Both the position numbers and the translations under genes were made by a program. 64,000 bases of DNA from Alteromonas indica (lineage in GTDB: Bacteria; Pseudomonadota; Gammaproteobacteria; Enterobacterales; Alteromonadaceae): positions 1 through 64,000 of the forward strand of contig PYVY01000021.1 of the NCBI GenBank assembly GCA_003056425.1. Reading direction: 5' to 3'. The number at the start of each line of letters is the position of its first letter. Within the stretch, counting starts at the first letter, position 1. This document shows positions 54,855-63,563 of the stretch, in pieces. The notes under the pieces were generated by a model. The model was not told the origin of the DNA, ran no database searches, and worked only from the letters and a program-made list of their open reading frames with translations.

Positions 54855-55775
54855 ATGCTTACACCTTCTTTCACAGCCTATGTGGGACGTTTTGCGCCTT
54901 CCCCGTCTGGCCCTCTTCACTTTGGTTCGCTGGTTGCAGCGCTGGCCAGTTTTCTTGACGCTCGGGCCCATCGCGGCCGGTGGCTAATTCGTATGGAAGA
55001 CACCGATGCACCCCGTTGTATTGCAGGGGCTGATCAATCGATTTTGACCACCCTCAGGGCGCACGGTTTATACTGGGACGATGAAGTACTTTATCAGTCC
55101 ACCCGCACAGTAGCCTATCAACAAGCAATCAATTCGCTATTGGCTACCCACCAGGCATATTATTGCACCTGTACGCGCAAAGTCATTCGTCAGTACCCTG
55201 AAGGTTATCCCGGTACCTGTCGGCATGTTGGGCATGGTCCCCAAACCGCCTCTGTGCGGTTTAACATGGCCTTACCTGAGACTTCTTTTACTGACCGTAT
55301 TCAAGGCTCCCAGCTTATTAACACAGCCCATGCACTAGAGGATTTTGTACTGCGCCGGCGTGATGGACTGTATGCTTACAATTTAGCCGTAGTGGTTGAT
55401 GACATATATCAGCAGGTAAACCATGTTGTCCGGGGCAGTGATATTTTGCCCACTACTGCGGCGCACCTAACGCTCTATAAGGCGTTGGGAAAAACGGCCC
55501 CCACCTATGCCCACATCCCGGTGGCGGCCACTGAACATGGCTATAAGTTAAGTAAACAGAACAAAGCTGCGCCTCTGGATAATCAAAAAGCGAAAGAAAA
55601 TCTGGTAATGGCGCTGAATTTTCTGCATCTTCAGGTTCCAGATACGCTTACCCGCGCCAGTTGTGATAAAATACTGGCTTGGGCGGTTTCTCACTTTGAT
55701 TGTGAGAAACTACCACACGTAAGTGAGATTATTGTCGATAAGCGCGAATCCACTTATTATAACCAGTCTATATAA
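54855..55775 (+). CDS. gluQ: Glutamyl-Q tRNA(Asp) synthetase
   Basis: A 306-residue truncated glutamyl-tRNA synthetase without anticodon domain. It has the HIGH-like PSGPLHFGSLVAAL, the KLSKQN loop in place of KMSKS, and a cysteine set (CTC, C near RKVIRQYPEGYPGTC) for zinc. It loads glutamate on queuosine of tRNA-Asp. It lies 16 bases before pcnB, in the conserved dksA-gluQ-pcnB-folK order. Confidence 0.95.
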   Translation: MLTPSFTAYVGRFAPSPSGPLHFGSLVAALASFLDARAHRGRWLIRMEDTDAPRCIAGADQSILTTLRAHGLYWDDEVLYQSTRTVAYQQAINSLLATHQAYYCTCTRKVIRQYPEGYPGTCRHVGHGPQTASVRFNMALPETSFTDRIQGSQLINTAHALEDFVLRRRDGLYAYNLAVVVDDIYQQVNHVVRGSDILPTTAAHLTLYKALGKTAPTYAHIPVAATEHGYKLSKQNKAAPLDNQKAKENLVMALNFLHLQVPDTLTRASCDKILAWAVSHFDCEKLPHVSEIIVDKRESTYYNQSI

Positions 55776-55791
55776 CATCGGAGATATCATT

Positions 55792-57180
55792 ATTATTACG
55801 CGTGTGTTTGATACCGTTAAGCGGGTTTTTGGCAAATCAGACAGTAGTGAGGCCACTGTTGAGGGGGTCGTGATCCCACGGGCTGAGCACGGCATCTCGC
55901 GAGAAGATATCTCTGATAATGCATTAAAAGTTCTGTACCGGCTGAACAGTGCCGGTTTTGAAGCCTATTTGGTGGGCGGCTGTGTTCGCGACCTCATGCT
56001 TGGCCTGCTACCGAAAGATTTTGATGTGGTAACCAACGCTACCCCAGAGCAGATTAAAGGTTTGTTCCGAAACTGTCGCCTGATTGGCCGGCGCTTTCGT
56101 CTGGCGCATATTGTATTTGGCCGGGAGATTATCGAAGTTGCCACGTTCCGAGGGCATCATGATCCTGCTGCGCAAGATGCCAGCACTCGTGGTAAAGCCA
56201 GCGAAGATGGCCAGTTACTCCGCGATAATGTGTTTGGCACTATTGCAGAAGACGCCGAGCGGCGTGACTTTACCTTCAATGCAATGTACTACAGCGTCGC
56301 CGACTTTTCGGTTACCGACTTTGCCAACGGCCGTAAAGCCATTGCGCAGAAACAGGTTGAGTTGATTGGTGATCCGGAAGTACGTTACCGCGAAGATCCG
56401 GTTCGCATGCTGCGGGCTATTCGCTTTGCGGTAAAACTGAATATGAAAATTGCCGAGCCTACTGCAGCGCCACTGAAGCCGTTGGCTCACCTGTTAAGCA
56501 ATATCCCGCCAGCCCGGCTGTTTGAAGAAACCCTGAAGTTATTTTTGTCCGGTCAGGGTAAAGATACCTTTGTTGCATTGCACGATTACGGGTTGCTGGA
56601 GCCGTTGTTTCCTCAGTTAGCGCCGCTGCTTAATGATCCCCGTAGTAAAGAAATGCAATTCGCATTGACTGTACTAGCCAATACAGACGAGCGGGTGAAC
56701 AGCAACATGCGGGTCACACCGGCATTTTTGTATGCCGCCTTGTTGTGGTACCCACTGGAAGAACATGCACAGAAACTACAAGCTGAAGCCGGCCTAAGCC
56801 AGCATGATGCGTTTAATATTGCGGCGGGCGATATACTGCACCGTCAAACCCAGCGTATTATGATTCCTAAGCGGTTTTCTACCGTGATCCGGGATATCTG
56901 GATGCTACAACACCGCTTGCCGCGCCGGTTTGGTCGCCGTGCATTTCAGCTGCTTAGCCATCCTAAGTTTCGCGCTGCCTACGACTTTTTACAGGTGCGT
57001 GGAGAAACGGAAGGGGGCGACCTGCTTGAGTTGACCGATTGGTGGACCCAATTTCAGCATGGCGAACCTGGTCTGCAGAAAAAGATGCTAAGTACCTTAC
57101 GTCAAAAAGAAGGTGCTGGCCCCAAACCAAAACGTCGCCGCAAGAAGCCTGCTAAAGCAAAAGGCGATGAGAATGCATAA
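55792..57180 (+). CDS. pcnB: Poly(A) polymerase I, probable AUU start
   Basis: A 462-residue nucleotidyltransferase that adds poly(A) tails to RNA. Key motifs: YLVGGCVRDLMLGLLPKDFD with the catalytic DxD, FRNCRLIGRRFRLAHI, RRDFTFNAM, and the basic end with KRRRKKP. No ATG, GTG or TTG with a ribosome site precedes the conserved region. The sequence GGAG (55780-55783) lies eight bases before ATT 55792, followed by ATT-ACG-CGT-GTG. E. coli pcnB also starts at AUU with the next residues F-T-R-V; here they would be I-T-R-V. I therefore place the start at 55792. It overlaps folK. Confidence 0.88.
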   Translation: MITRVFDTVKRVFGKSDSSEATVEGVVIPRAEHGISREDISDNALKVLYRLNSAGFEAYLVGGCVRDLMLGLLPKDFDVVTNATPEQIKGLFRNCRLIGRRFRLAHIVFGREIIEVATFRGHHDPAAQDASTRGKASEDGQLLRDNVFGTIAEDAERRDFTFNAMYYSVADFSVTDFANGRKAIAQKQVELIGDPEVRYREDPVRMLRAIRFAVKLNMKIAEPTAAPLKPLAHLLSNIPPARLFEETLKLFLSGQGKDTFVALHDYGLLEPLFPQLAPLLNDPRSKEMQFALTVLANTDERVNSNMRVTPAFLYAALLWYPLEEHAQKLQAEAGLSQHDAFNIAAGDILHRQTQRIMIPKRFSTVIRDIWMLQHRLPRRFGRRAFQLLSHPKFRAAYDFLQVRGETEGGDLLELTDWWTQFQHGEPGLQKKMLSTLRQKEGAGPKPKRRRKKPAKAKGDENA

Positions 57181-57676
57181 GGAACATGTCTATATAGGCA
57201 TAGGCAGCAACCAGGGCGACTCTGCTCAAATTATTCAATCAGCGTTAAAAGCGATTGGCCAGTTGAGTGAAACCCGGGTACTGGAACATTCCTCATTGTA
57301 CGCCAGCTCGCCTATGGGGCCCAAAGATCAGCCTGATTTTCTAAACGCGGTGGCGTTACTGGAAACAACTTTACCTGCGTTATCTTTGCTCCATGGGCTG
57401 CAGGAAATTGAGCAAAGCCATGGCAGAGTGCGTAAAGAAGAGCGTTGGGGCCCGCGTACGCTGGACTTAGATATTCTGCTATTTGGTAATCAGCACATTG
57501 ATAACCGTGAATTAACGATACCCCACTATGGTATTGCTGAGCGGGAGTTTGTGTTGGTGCCGTTATTTGAGATTGCGCCGAATATGATCATGCCCGACGG
57601 AAAGCCGCTGGCTGCCTGGGTGGCAAAATGTTCTCTGGAAGGTTTACGCCGGTTGCGCTCTTCCAATCAGCCGTAA
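57173..57676 (+). CDS. folK: 6-hydroxymethyl-7,8-dihydropterin pyrophosphokinase
   Basis: A 167-residue HPPK of folate synthesis. It has YIGIGSNQGDS, SSLYASSPMGPKDQPDFLNAV and RWGPRTLDLDILLFG. ATG 57173 with AAGG eight bases before overlaps the pcnB end by eight bases. Confidence 0.95.
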   Translation: MHKEHVYIGIGSNQGDSAQIIQSALKAIGQLSETRVLEHSSLYASSPMGPKDQPDFLNAVALLETTLPALSLLHGLQEIEQSHGRVRKEERWGPRTLDLDILLFGNQHIDNRELTIPHYGIAEREFVLVPLFEIAPNMIMPDGKPLAAWVAKCSLEGLRRLRSSNQP

Positions 57677-57723
57677 AATCCGTATAGTTCGCCCATTAGC
57701 TAATCAACAAAGTTTCTTGTGCT

Positions 57724-58518
57724 ATGAAAAAAGTAACTGTCTCCACCCTGCTGGCAAAAAAGCAAGCCGGTGAAAAAATTACGTCGTTAACGGCCTACGA
57801 TACCAGCTTTGCCAAACTGTTCGACGAAGCCGGCATTGATGCGCTGTTAATCGGTGATTCCCTGGGCATGGTTCTGCACGGCCAGGACGATACGTTAAAT
57901 GTGACAGTAGCAGATATAGCCTACCATACCCGCGCGGTTCGCCGGGGCACCTCACGGGCCTTTGTTTTAGCCGATATGCCCTTTATGTCGTATGCCACAC
58001 CAGAACAATCCTATACCAATGCTGCAACCTTAATGGCTGCCGGTGCCAGTATGGTAAAAGTGGAAGGTGGGCAATGGCTATGCGACACAGTACGTGGCCT
58101 GGTAGAGCGCAGCGTACCGGTGTGTGGGCACCTGGGCCTTACTCCCCAGTCAGTTCATGTGCTGGGCGGCTTTAAAGTACAAGGCCGTCAAAGTGACAAA
58201 GCACAACAACTGCTTGACGATGCCTTGGCGTTGGAGCAAGCGGGTATTCAATTACTGGTATTAGAATGCGTGCCCACCAGCCTGGGACGTAAAATTTCGC
58301 AGGCGCTGAGCATTCCGGTGATTGGTATAGGTGCGGGTAACGGTACGGACGGTCAGATATTAGTGATGCACGATATGCTCGGGGTCAGCGCTAACTATAT
58401 GCCGAAATTCTCCAAAAATTATCTGGCGGAAACCGGCGATTTACGCCAAGCATTGCAGCAATACATCGAACAGGTTAAAAGCGGTGCTTTTCCTGGCCCA
58501 GAGCACAGCTTCGAGTAA
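57724..58518 (+). CDS. panB: 3-methyl-2-oxobutanoate hydroxymethyltransferase
   Basis: A 264-residue ketopantoate-forming enzyme in coenzyme A synthesis. LTAYDTSFAKLFDEAGID, the metal-site GDSLGMVLHG, and a GIGAGNGTDGQILV stretch are typical. It starts 47 bases after folK and precedes panC by four bases. Confidence 0.96.
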   Translation: MKKVTVSTLLAKKQAGEKITSLTAYDTSFAKLFDEAGIDALLIGDSLGMVLHGQDDTLNVTVADIAYHTRAVRRGTSRAFVLADMPFMSYATPEQSYTNAATLMAAGASMVKVEGGQWLCDTVRGLVERSVPVCGHLGLTPQSVHVLGGFKVQGRQSDKAQQLLDDALALEQAGIQLLVLECVPTSLGRKISQALSIPVIGIGAGNGTDGQILVMHDMLGVSANYMPKFSKNYLAETGDLRQALQQYIEQVKSGAFPGPEHSFE

Positions 58519-58522
58519 TCTT

Positions 58523-59371
58523 ATGCAAACGATCGAGTCTATCGCACAACTGCGTACCTTGCGTAAACAATGGTACAAAGAAGGCAAAACCGTAGCGCTG
58601 GTCCCCACCATGGGAAATTTGCATGCTGGCCACCTCACCCTGATAGCCGCCGCCCGCGAAACCTGCGATATTGTAGTCAGCTCTATTTTTGTCAATCCGT
58701 TGCAGTTTGGTAAAAATGAAGACCTGGCAACCTACCCGCGCACCATTGAGCAAGATAAAACTGCGTTGCAGCAACACGCCACGGATGTGTTATTTTTACC
58801 CAGCGTAGAAGAAATGTACCCCCGTGGGCTTGATCAGCAAACCTTTGTAGAAGTACCTGAAATCTCTTCTATTCTGTGCGGTGCCAGCCGTCCTGGGCAT
58901 TTCCGGGGGGTCGCCACGGTGGTCAATAAGCTGTTTAATATGGTGCAGCCAGATCACGCCTTTTTCGGGCAGAAAGATTACCAGCAATTACAGGTTATAC
59001 GCCTGATGGCCCAGGATTTATCACTGGATATTGAAATTCATGGTGTGGCCACCCAGCGCGCTGAAGATGGCCTTGCACTGAGCTCTCGCAATGGATATTT
59101 GAATGCCCATGAGCGCCAGCTTGCCCCGCAAATACCGCAAATGATGAACCAGTTGAAAGCGGAATTAGTGGGGGGGGCAAAGGATTTCACAAGCCTGCGC
59201 GAAAAGTATACTCAGCAACTACGCAGCGCCGGTTTTGCGCCAGATTACATCCATATTCGCGATGCAATTACCCTGGCTGAAGCGAGCCCGCAAGATCAAG
59301 CTCTGGTGATACTTGTGGCGGCCTACCTGGGTACAACCCGGCTCATAGATAATACTACCGTTACCTTATAA
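58523..59371 (+). CDS. panC: Pantothenate synthetase
   Basis: A 282-residue enzyme joining pantoate and beta-alanine. VPTMGNLHAGHLTLI is the HIGH-like ATP site; SIFVNPLQFGKNEDL, FFGQKDYQQLQVIR and LSSRNGYL follow. ATG 58523 is preferred; the frame runs upstream into panB. The partner substrate, beta-alanine, is probably made by PanP, encoded convergently. Confidence 0.96.
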   Translation: MQTIESIAQLRTLRKQWYKEGKTVALVPTMGNLHAGHLTLIAAARETCDIVVSSIFVNPLQFGKNEDLATYPRTIEQDKTALQQHATDVLFLPSVEEMYPRGLDQQTFVEVPEISSILCGASRPGHFRGVATVVNKLFNMVQPDHAFFGQKDYQQLQVIRLMAQDLSLDIEIHGVATQRAEDGLALSSRNGYLNAHERQLAPQIPQMMNQLKAELVGGAKDFTSLREKYTQQLRSAGFAPDYIHIRDAITLAEASPQDQALVILVAAYLGTTRLIDNTTVTL

Positions 59372-59441
59372 CCTCGGTATACAGGGGAAGCCAAGCCGGC
59401 TAAAAAGTTGGTACCGTTTTCCCCTTCCGCCCCATGTTTTG

Positions 59442-61085
59442 TTAAGCCTGAACCGCTGCCTGAACAATTTGTCTGGCGGCCTTATTCAGCTCTTTATACA
59501 GTCGCATTCCCTTGGCAATATCAACCTGTTCGGCCAAAATATTGCGTAAATCCTGTTCGGTAGTGAGCGGGTTTGCCAGTACAACCCTGAACACGGTAAT
59601 GGCTAAGCCGTTTAACTCTTCCCGCTCTAGCCGGGTTCGCGAAACAAACGACTTACCCGCTTCACGCTGCGCCTTTTGCACGCCTACAACCAATCGGTCG
59701 AGCTTCTGATTTAACTTTATTTTCTCTTCTTCACCAGCTAATTGCAGCGCCTCTTGTACCCCCTGCGGGCATATACGATAAGTTAGCAACGACAAAGTAG
59801 GTGTGGTGGTGAGCATAAATTCGCTATGCCGATCAATCATTTGCGCAAAGGCCTGCGCTTTTTCTATGTTCTGGTCGATAATCAGTTCATAGCCGCGCCG
59901 TCCCAAAATATGCAACGTTGAATACACCATCATGGCCATCCCATTGCGGGAGCCTTCTAAAGTAGTCGCCCCCAGATCTTTGGAACCTTCACGTAATATA
60001 TATTGGGCATGATGACGCACCGCGTTGGCATCTTCCGGATCCCGAAATATAGCCATACCGGCCCCCATTGGCACATACATTTGTTTATGTGCGTCAATAG
60101 TGACTGAATCAGCCCGGCTGATGCCATGCAGCTTCGCCCGATTGGTCGAAGAGAATAGCGTCGCACCGCCCCAGGCAGCATCCACGTGAAACCAGCAGCC
60201 TAACTCTTTAGCCACATCGGCCAGCTCATCTAATGGGTCTACATGGCCGGTTTCTGTGGTGCCGGCAATACCGACTACAGCCAGTACCTTATTACCTTCT
60301 TCCTGGTACCGACGGCCCTGGGCCAGAGCGTCTTCCGGACGTAACGTCTGCTGAGGGCATGGCAGCGTCAACAATTGCTCTCGTCCAAGCCCAAGGGCAT
60401 CTACTGCTTTAGATAGCGAGTAATGTCCGCGTTTTGAACAGATGACGCCCAGATTATTTATATTATAGTGGCGATAGGCCGCAGCTAACCCAGCTCGCGC
60501 TACACCGCTAAAGCCTTTTTGTGGGCCCAGAAGCTTATTGCGCGCTACCCATAAAGCCGTAATATTGGCAATGGTACCCCCGGAACAAAAGGCCCCAAGG
60601 GCATGTTTGGCACTGTGCAGGTATTGATCATAAAACGCATCTGCTTCGTCAAAAATCAGATTGTGCATCATACCCAGCACTTGACGCTCCAACGGCGTAA
60701 AGGCTTTTGAAGTTTCTATTTTCACCAGATTCTGGTTAAGCCCCACCAATAATTTTGATAGCGGCAGGTGAAAATATGGCAAAGCAGACGTCATGTGACC
60801 GATAAACGTAGGGGAATAAGTGTTGACCGAATGCGCCACCAGCTTTGTCAGTAATGATTCTGCATGTTCTGACACAAACTCAGGGGATTCCGGTACGCTG
60901 GGCAAGGCAAAATCTTTTTCAATTTCTTCCAGCGAGGTCTTTTTAGTCACCACATGCTGTGACAAAAAGTCCATAATATTGTCAGACAAATGCTGTTCAA
61001 TCTGCGCTAATTTTGAGTCCTTGTGTTCAGGTTTGGTAAAGACCCGAAACAAGTGCTTAAGACTAACCTGAGCTTCACCCACCAC
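59442..61085 (-). CDS. panP: PanP-type pyridoxal aspartate decarboxylase
   Basis: A 547-residue group II PLP decarboxylase. The PLP lysine sits in TIDAHKQMYVPMGAG, and FHVDAAWGGATLF is the cofactor aspartate region. Length and context fit PanP, which replaces PanD in vibrios and many Alteromonadales and makes beta-alanine from aspartate. GTG 61085 with GAGG eight bases upstream is chosen; GTG 61094 is the alternative. A glutamate or other decarboxylase role cannot be excluded from sequence alone. Confidence 0.88.
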   Translation of the reverse strand: MVGEAQVSLKHLFRVFTKPEHKDSKLAQIEQHLSDNIMDFLSQHVVTKKTSLEEIEKDFALPSVPESPEFVSEHAESLLTKLVAHSVNTYSPTFIGHMTSALPYFHLPLSKLLVGLNQNLVKIETSKAFTPLERQVLGMMHNLIFDEADAFYDQYLHSAKHALGAFCSGGTIANITALWVARNKLLGPQKGFSGVARAGLAAAYRHYNINNLGVICSKRGHYSLSKAVDALGLGREQLLTLPCPQQTLRPEDALAQGRRYQEEGNKVLAVVGIAGTTETGHVDPLDELADVAKELGCWFHVDAAWGGATLFSSTNRAKLHGISRADSVTIDAHKQMYVPMGAGMAIFRDPEDANAVRHHAQYILREGSKDLGATTLEGSRNGMAMMVYSTLHILGRRGYELIIDQNIEKAQAFAQMIDRHSEFMLTTTPTLSLLTYRICPQGVQEALQLAGEEEKIKLNQKLDRLVVGVQKAQREAGKSFVSRTRLEREELNGLAITVFRVVLANPLTTEQDLRNILAEQVDIAKGMRLYKELNKAARQIVQAAVQA

Positions 61086-61394
61086 TAAACACACCTCTAT
61101 TTGCTAAGGACCGTAATAACCACCACTACGGCAATACGCCAGTCAGTCCGACAGCATGTCTGTATTGACTTGTTGAGCCTGCTGAAAACTTAGCAGAACC
61201 AATACAAAGGAGCGGAACTTTACCCCATAATAGCACTCAGGCCAAGTTGTGCAGACCGCTGAGCGCTATTATTCTATTTATAGCTGGCATAAGTATTTTT
61301 TATTAAGCCATTTTTTTCGCCGGTAATGCCATCATGCATTGGCTTTAAACACAGCTCTGTTATATTGAGGCTGTGATGGAAAAGGAAACCAACC
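61086..61394. other. Divergent intergenic region panP to EAL gene
   Basis: Around 300 bases serving two divergent genes. No clear operator or extra gene is seen. Confidence 0.5.
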
Positions 61395-62111
61395 ATGCCG
61401 ATACGAGAAATAACAGACCCTTTTCGGCTGGAAGACATTGTCCCTTATTTTCAGCCTATTGTCGATTTACGCACCGACCGCGTATGGCGCTATGAGTGCC
61501 TAGCGCGGCTGGTGACGGAACCGGAAAAGGTTTATTTGCCGAATGAATTTCTGTATCTGGTGGAGCGGCACAATCATGTCCAGCAGTTAACCGAGACAAT
61601 GTTTGCCCAGTGCGCCAAATTTTTTGCCAATAAAAACCTGAGCTGGAATATCAACCTGGATTTGGCTGATCTGCACAATCCGGCTTTACTTAGCTTTTTC
61701 TCGCAGCAGCTGTCAGCCTATTGCGATCCGGGGCGGGTGTGTGTGGAAGTTAGCGCGCAATCTGCTATTTCGGATCTCGCACAGTTTGGGGCGTTTGTCG
61801 ACGCAATCCAGCCTTCAGGTATTGGGGTGTTTGTGGATAATGTGGGCCGTGTACCGGGGAATATTAAACGTTTGCTTGAGCTTCCCTTACGCGGGATAAA
61901 ACTTGACGGAGGATTACTCCGTCATTATCAAACCACGCCAGCGGTGCAGGAGTTTATCAGCTATGTGTGCGAACAGGCGCACGAGCAGCGTATCAGCGTT
62001 GTGGCAGAACAGGTTGAAGATCTCGATATACTGGAGATTGTGCATCATCTACCTATAGATTATGCACAAGGTTTTGTTTTCAGTACGCCGAAGCCCACCC
62101 TGGCCGACTAA
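61395..62111 (+). CDS. Degenerate EAL-domain protein
   Basis: A 238-residue stand-alone EAL domain. The signature EAL reads ECL (YECLARL), the DDFG pair reads VDNVG, and KxD reads KLD (GIKLDGGL), while NINLDLADL, AEQVED and QGFVF keep positions. Loss of the second aspartate of the DDFG pair makes cyclic-di-GMP hydrolysis unlikely; a binding or regulatory role is more probable. It converges with and overlaps the methyltransferase gene by four bases. Confidence 0.85.
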   Translation: MPIREITDPFRLEDIVPYFQPIVDLRTDRVWRYECLARLVTEPEKVYLPNEFLYLVERHNHVQQLTETMFAQCAKFFANKNLSWNINLDLADLHNPALLSFFSQQLSAYCDPGRVCVEVSAQSAISDLAQFGAFVDAIQPSGIGVFVDNVGRVPGNIKRLLELPLRGIKLDGGLLRHYQTTPAVQEFISYVCEQAHEQRISVVAEQVEDLDILEIVHHLPIDYAQGFVFSTPKPTLAD

Positions 62112-62788
62112 GCATCAACCTCATCAGCCCGGCAGACCAGTTCCCAGCAGGTCTGCCCGCTGTCCTGATATTTTCGTTCAAATGGCGTGAATGCCTGACC
62201 ATCACTTACCTGATGCAGATTGCTAGCAACCCCATAATGTTGCGCTGCCTGGGCAAACTCCAGCAAATAAATAAGCCAGTTACTGCGCACCCGTACATTA
62301 GGTGTTAAGGCCATTAAATCGACAAACGCTGCACACGCGTGCCAGCGTTTTTGTATCTGAGCGGGTTTCGGGTACGGATTAGGGTACAATAAATAATGGG
62401 CTGAAACCGGCCAGTGATGCTGGGCAATCAATCGCCAAAAGTCATTTACGTCGGCCCGTATAACGCAATAATTGCTAGCCTGCTGTTGATAATGACTATG
62501 CTTGCTAAGCCGCGCCTGGGACTTATCCAGACCAATCACTTTTGCTTCGGGGTTCGCCATAGCCAGCCGTGCTGTGCTCTCGCCTACCCCACAGCATGAA
62601 TCTATAATAATCTCTCCCGACCAGTCGCCCAGCCAGTCACAGGCTCGCTGAAAAGCCTCCCGGGTATGGGCACTGACCGGCCGCTGATTAGTGGCGTGTT
62701 GATAGCGTTTTACGAGCGCATCCAGCTTTTCGTGAATCTGGGTTTGGGTAGTGGATATGCTTCTGGCGCTAGAGTGCTGATCGCTCAT
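62108..62788 (-). CDS. TrmB-like SAM-dependent methyltransferase
   Basis: A 226-residue methyltransferase: IIDSCCGVGESTARLA for SAM binding, VIGLDKSQARLSKH, and HYLLYPNPYPKPAQIQKRWH where TrmB has its PDPWxKxxHxKRR catalytic stretch. It is thus a diverged paralogue of tRNA m7G46 methyltransferase; the substrate is uncertain. ATG 62788 overlaps the start of the permease end by two bases or so, suggesting co-transcription with the ABC genes. Confidence 0.78.
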   Translation of the reverse strand: MSDQHSSARSISTTQTQIHEKLDALVKRYQHATNQRPVSAHTREAFQRACDWLGDWSGEIIIDSCCGVGESTARLAMANPEAKVIGLDKSQARLSKHSHYQQQASNYCVIRADVNDFWRLIAQHHWPVSAHYLLYPNPYPKPAQIQKRWHACAAFVDLMALTPNVRVRSNWLIYLLEFAQAAQHYGVASNLHQVSDGQAFTPFERKYQDSGQTCWELVCRADEVDA

Positions 62789-62789
62789 C

Positions 62790-63563
62790 TTAACTACGTA
62801 TCCCCCGCCCGGTTTTAAGCAGGTAGGTGGCCAGCGTAAACAAAACAATATTAAATACTACCAACACGCTTAGCGAGACTGCAATGTCGACATCTGAAAC
62901 CCCTAAGAAACCATATCTGAAGCCATTCACCATATAAACAATGGGGTTAGCTTTGCTGACTATTTGCCAGAATTCAGGCAGTAGACTCAGTGAATAGAAA
63001 ACGCCGCCTAAATAGGTTAGCGGAGTGAGCACGAACGTCGGCACTACACTAATGTCGTCAAAACTTTTGGCGAAGATAGCGTTAATCAAGCCCGCTGTGG
63101 CGAATAAAATGGAGGTTAATAATACCGTAAGTACTATGACCCCAATATGATGGAACTGAACATTCACAAAAAACAGCGACACTAGTGTGACAATGATACC
63201 AATCAGCATAGCCCGCGCCACACCGCCACCCACGAACCCGGCAATGATGACCCAGGTCGGCACAGGAGCCACCATCATCTCTTCAATATTGCGCTGAAAT
63301 TTGGCGCTAAAAAAGGAGGATGAGACATTTGAATATGAGTTTGTGATCACCGACATCATAATAAGGCCCGGCACGATGAATTCGATATAGGTGAACCCAC
63401 CCATCTGGCCAATCCGATCGCCTATCAAATTACCAAAAATCACAAAGTACAAACTCATGGTAATAGCGGGTGGCACCAATGTTTGAATCCAGATGCGCAA
63501 AAAGCGGGTGCACTCTTTAATCCAGATGGTATTTAGCGCTACCCAGTTGTTTTGTTTATGCAT
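62790..63563 (-). CDS. yadH: ABC-2 type permease, YadH-like
   Basis: A 257-residue protein with six membrane helices and the ABC-2 signature in the FDDISVVPTFVLTPLTYLGG stretch. It pairs with the ATPase whose gene overlaps by eight bases. Substrate unknown. Confidence 0.88.
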   Translation of the reverse strand: MHKQNNWVALNTIWIKECTRFLRIWIQTLVPPAITMSLYFVIFGNLIGDRIGQMGGFTYIEFIVPGLIMMSVITNSYSNVSSSFFSAKFQRNIEEMMVAPVPTWVIIAGFVGGGVARAMLIGIIVTLVSLFFVNVQFHHIGVIVLTVLLTSILFATAGLINAIFAKSFDDISVVPTFVLTPLTYLGGVFYSLSLLPEFWQIVSKANPIVYMVNGFRYGFLGVSDVDIAVSLSVLVVFNIVLFTLATYLLKTGRGIRS

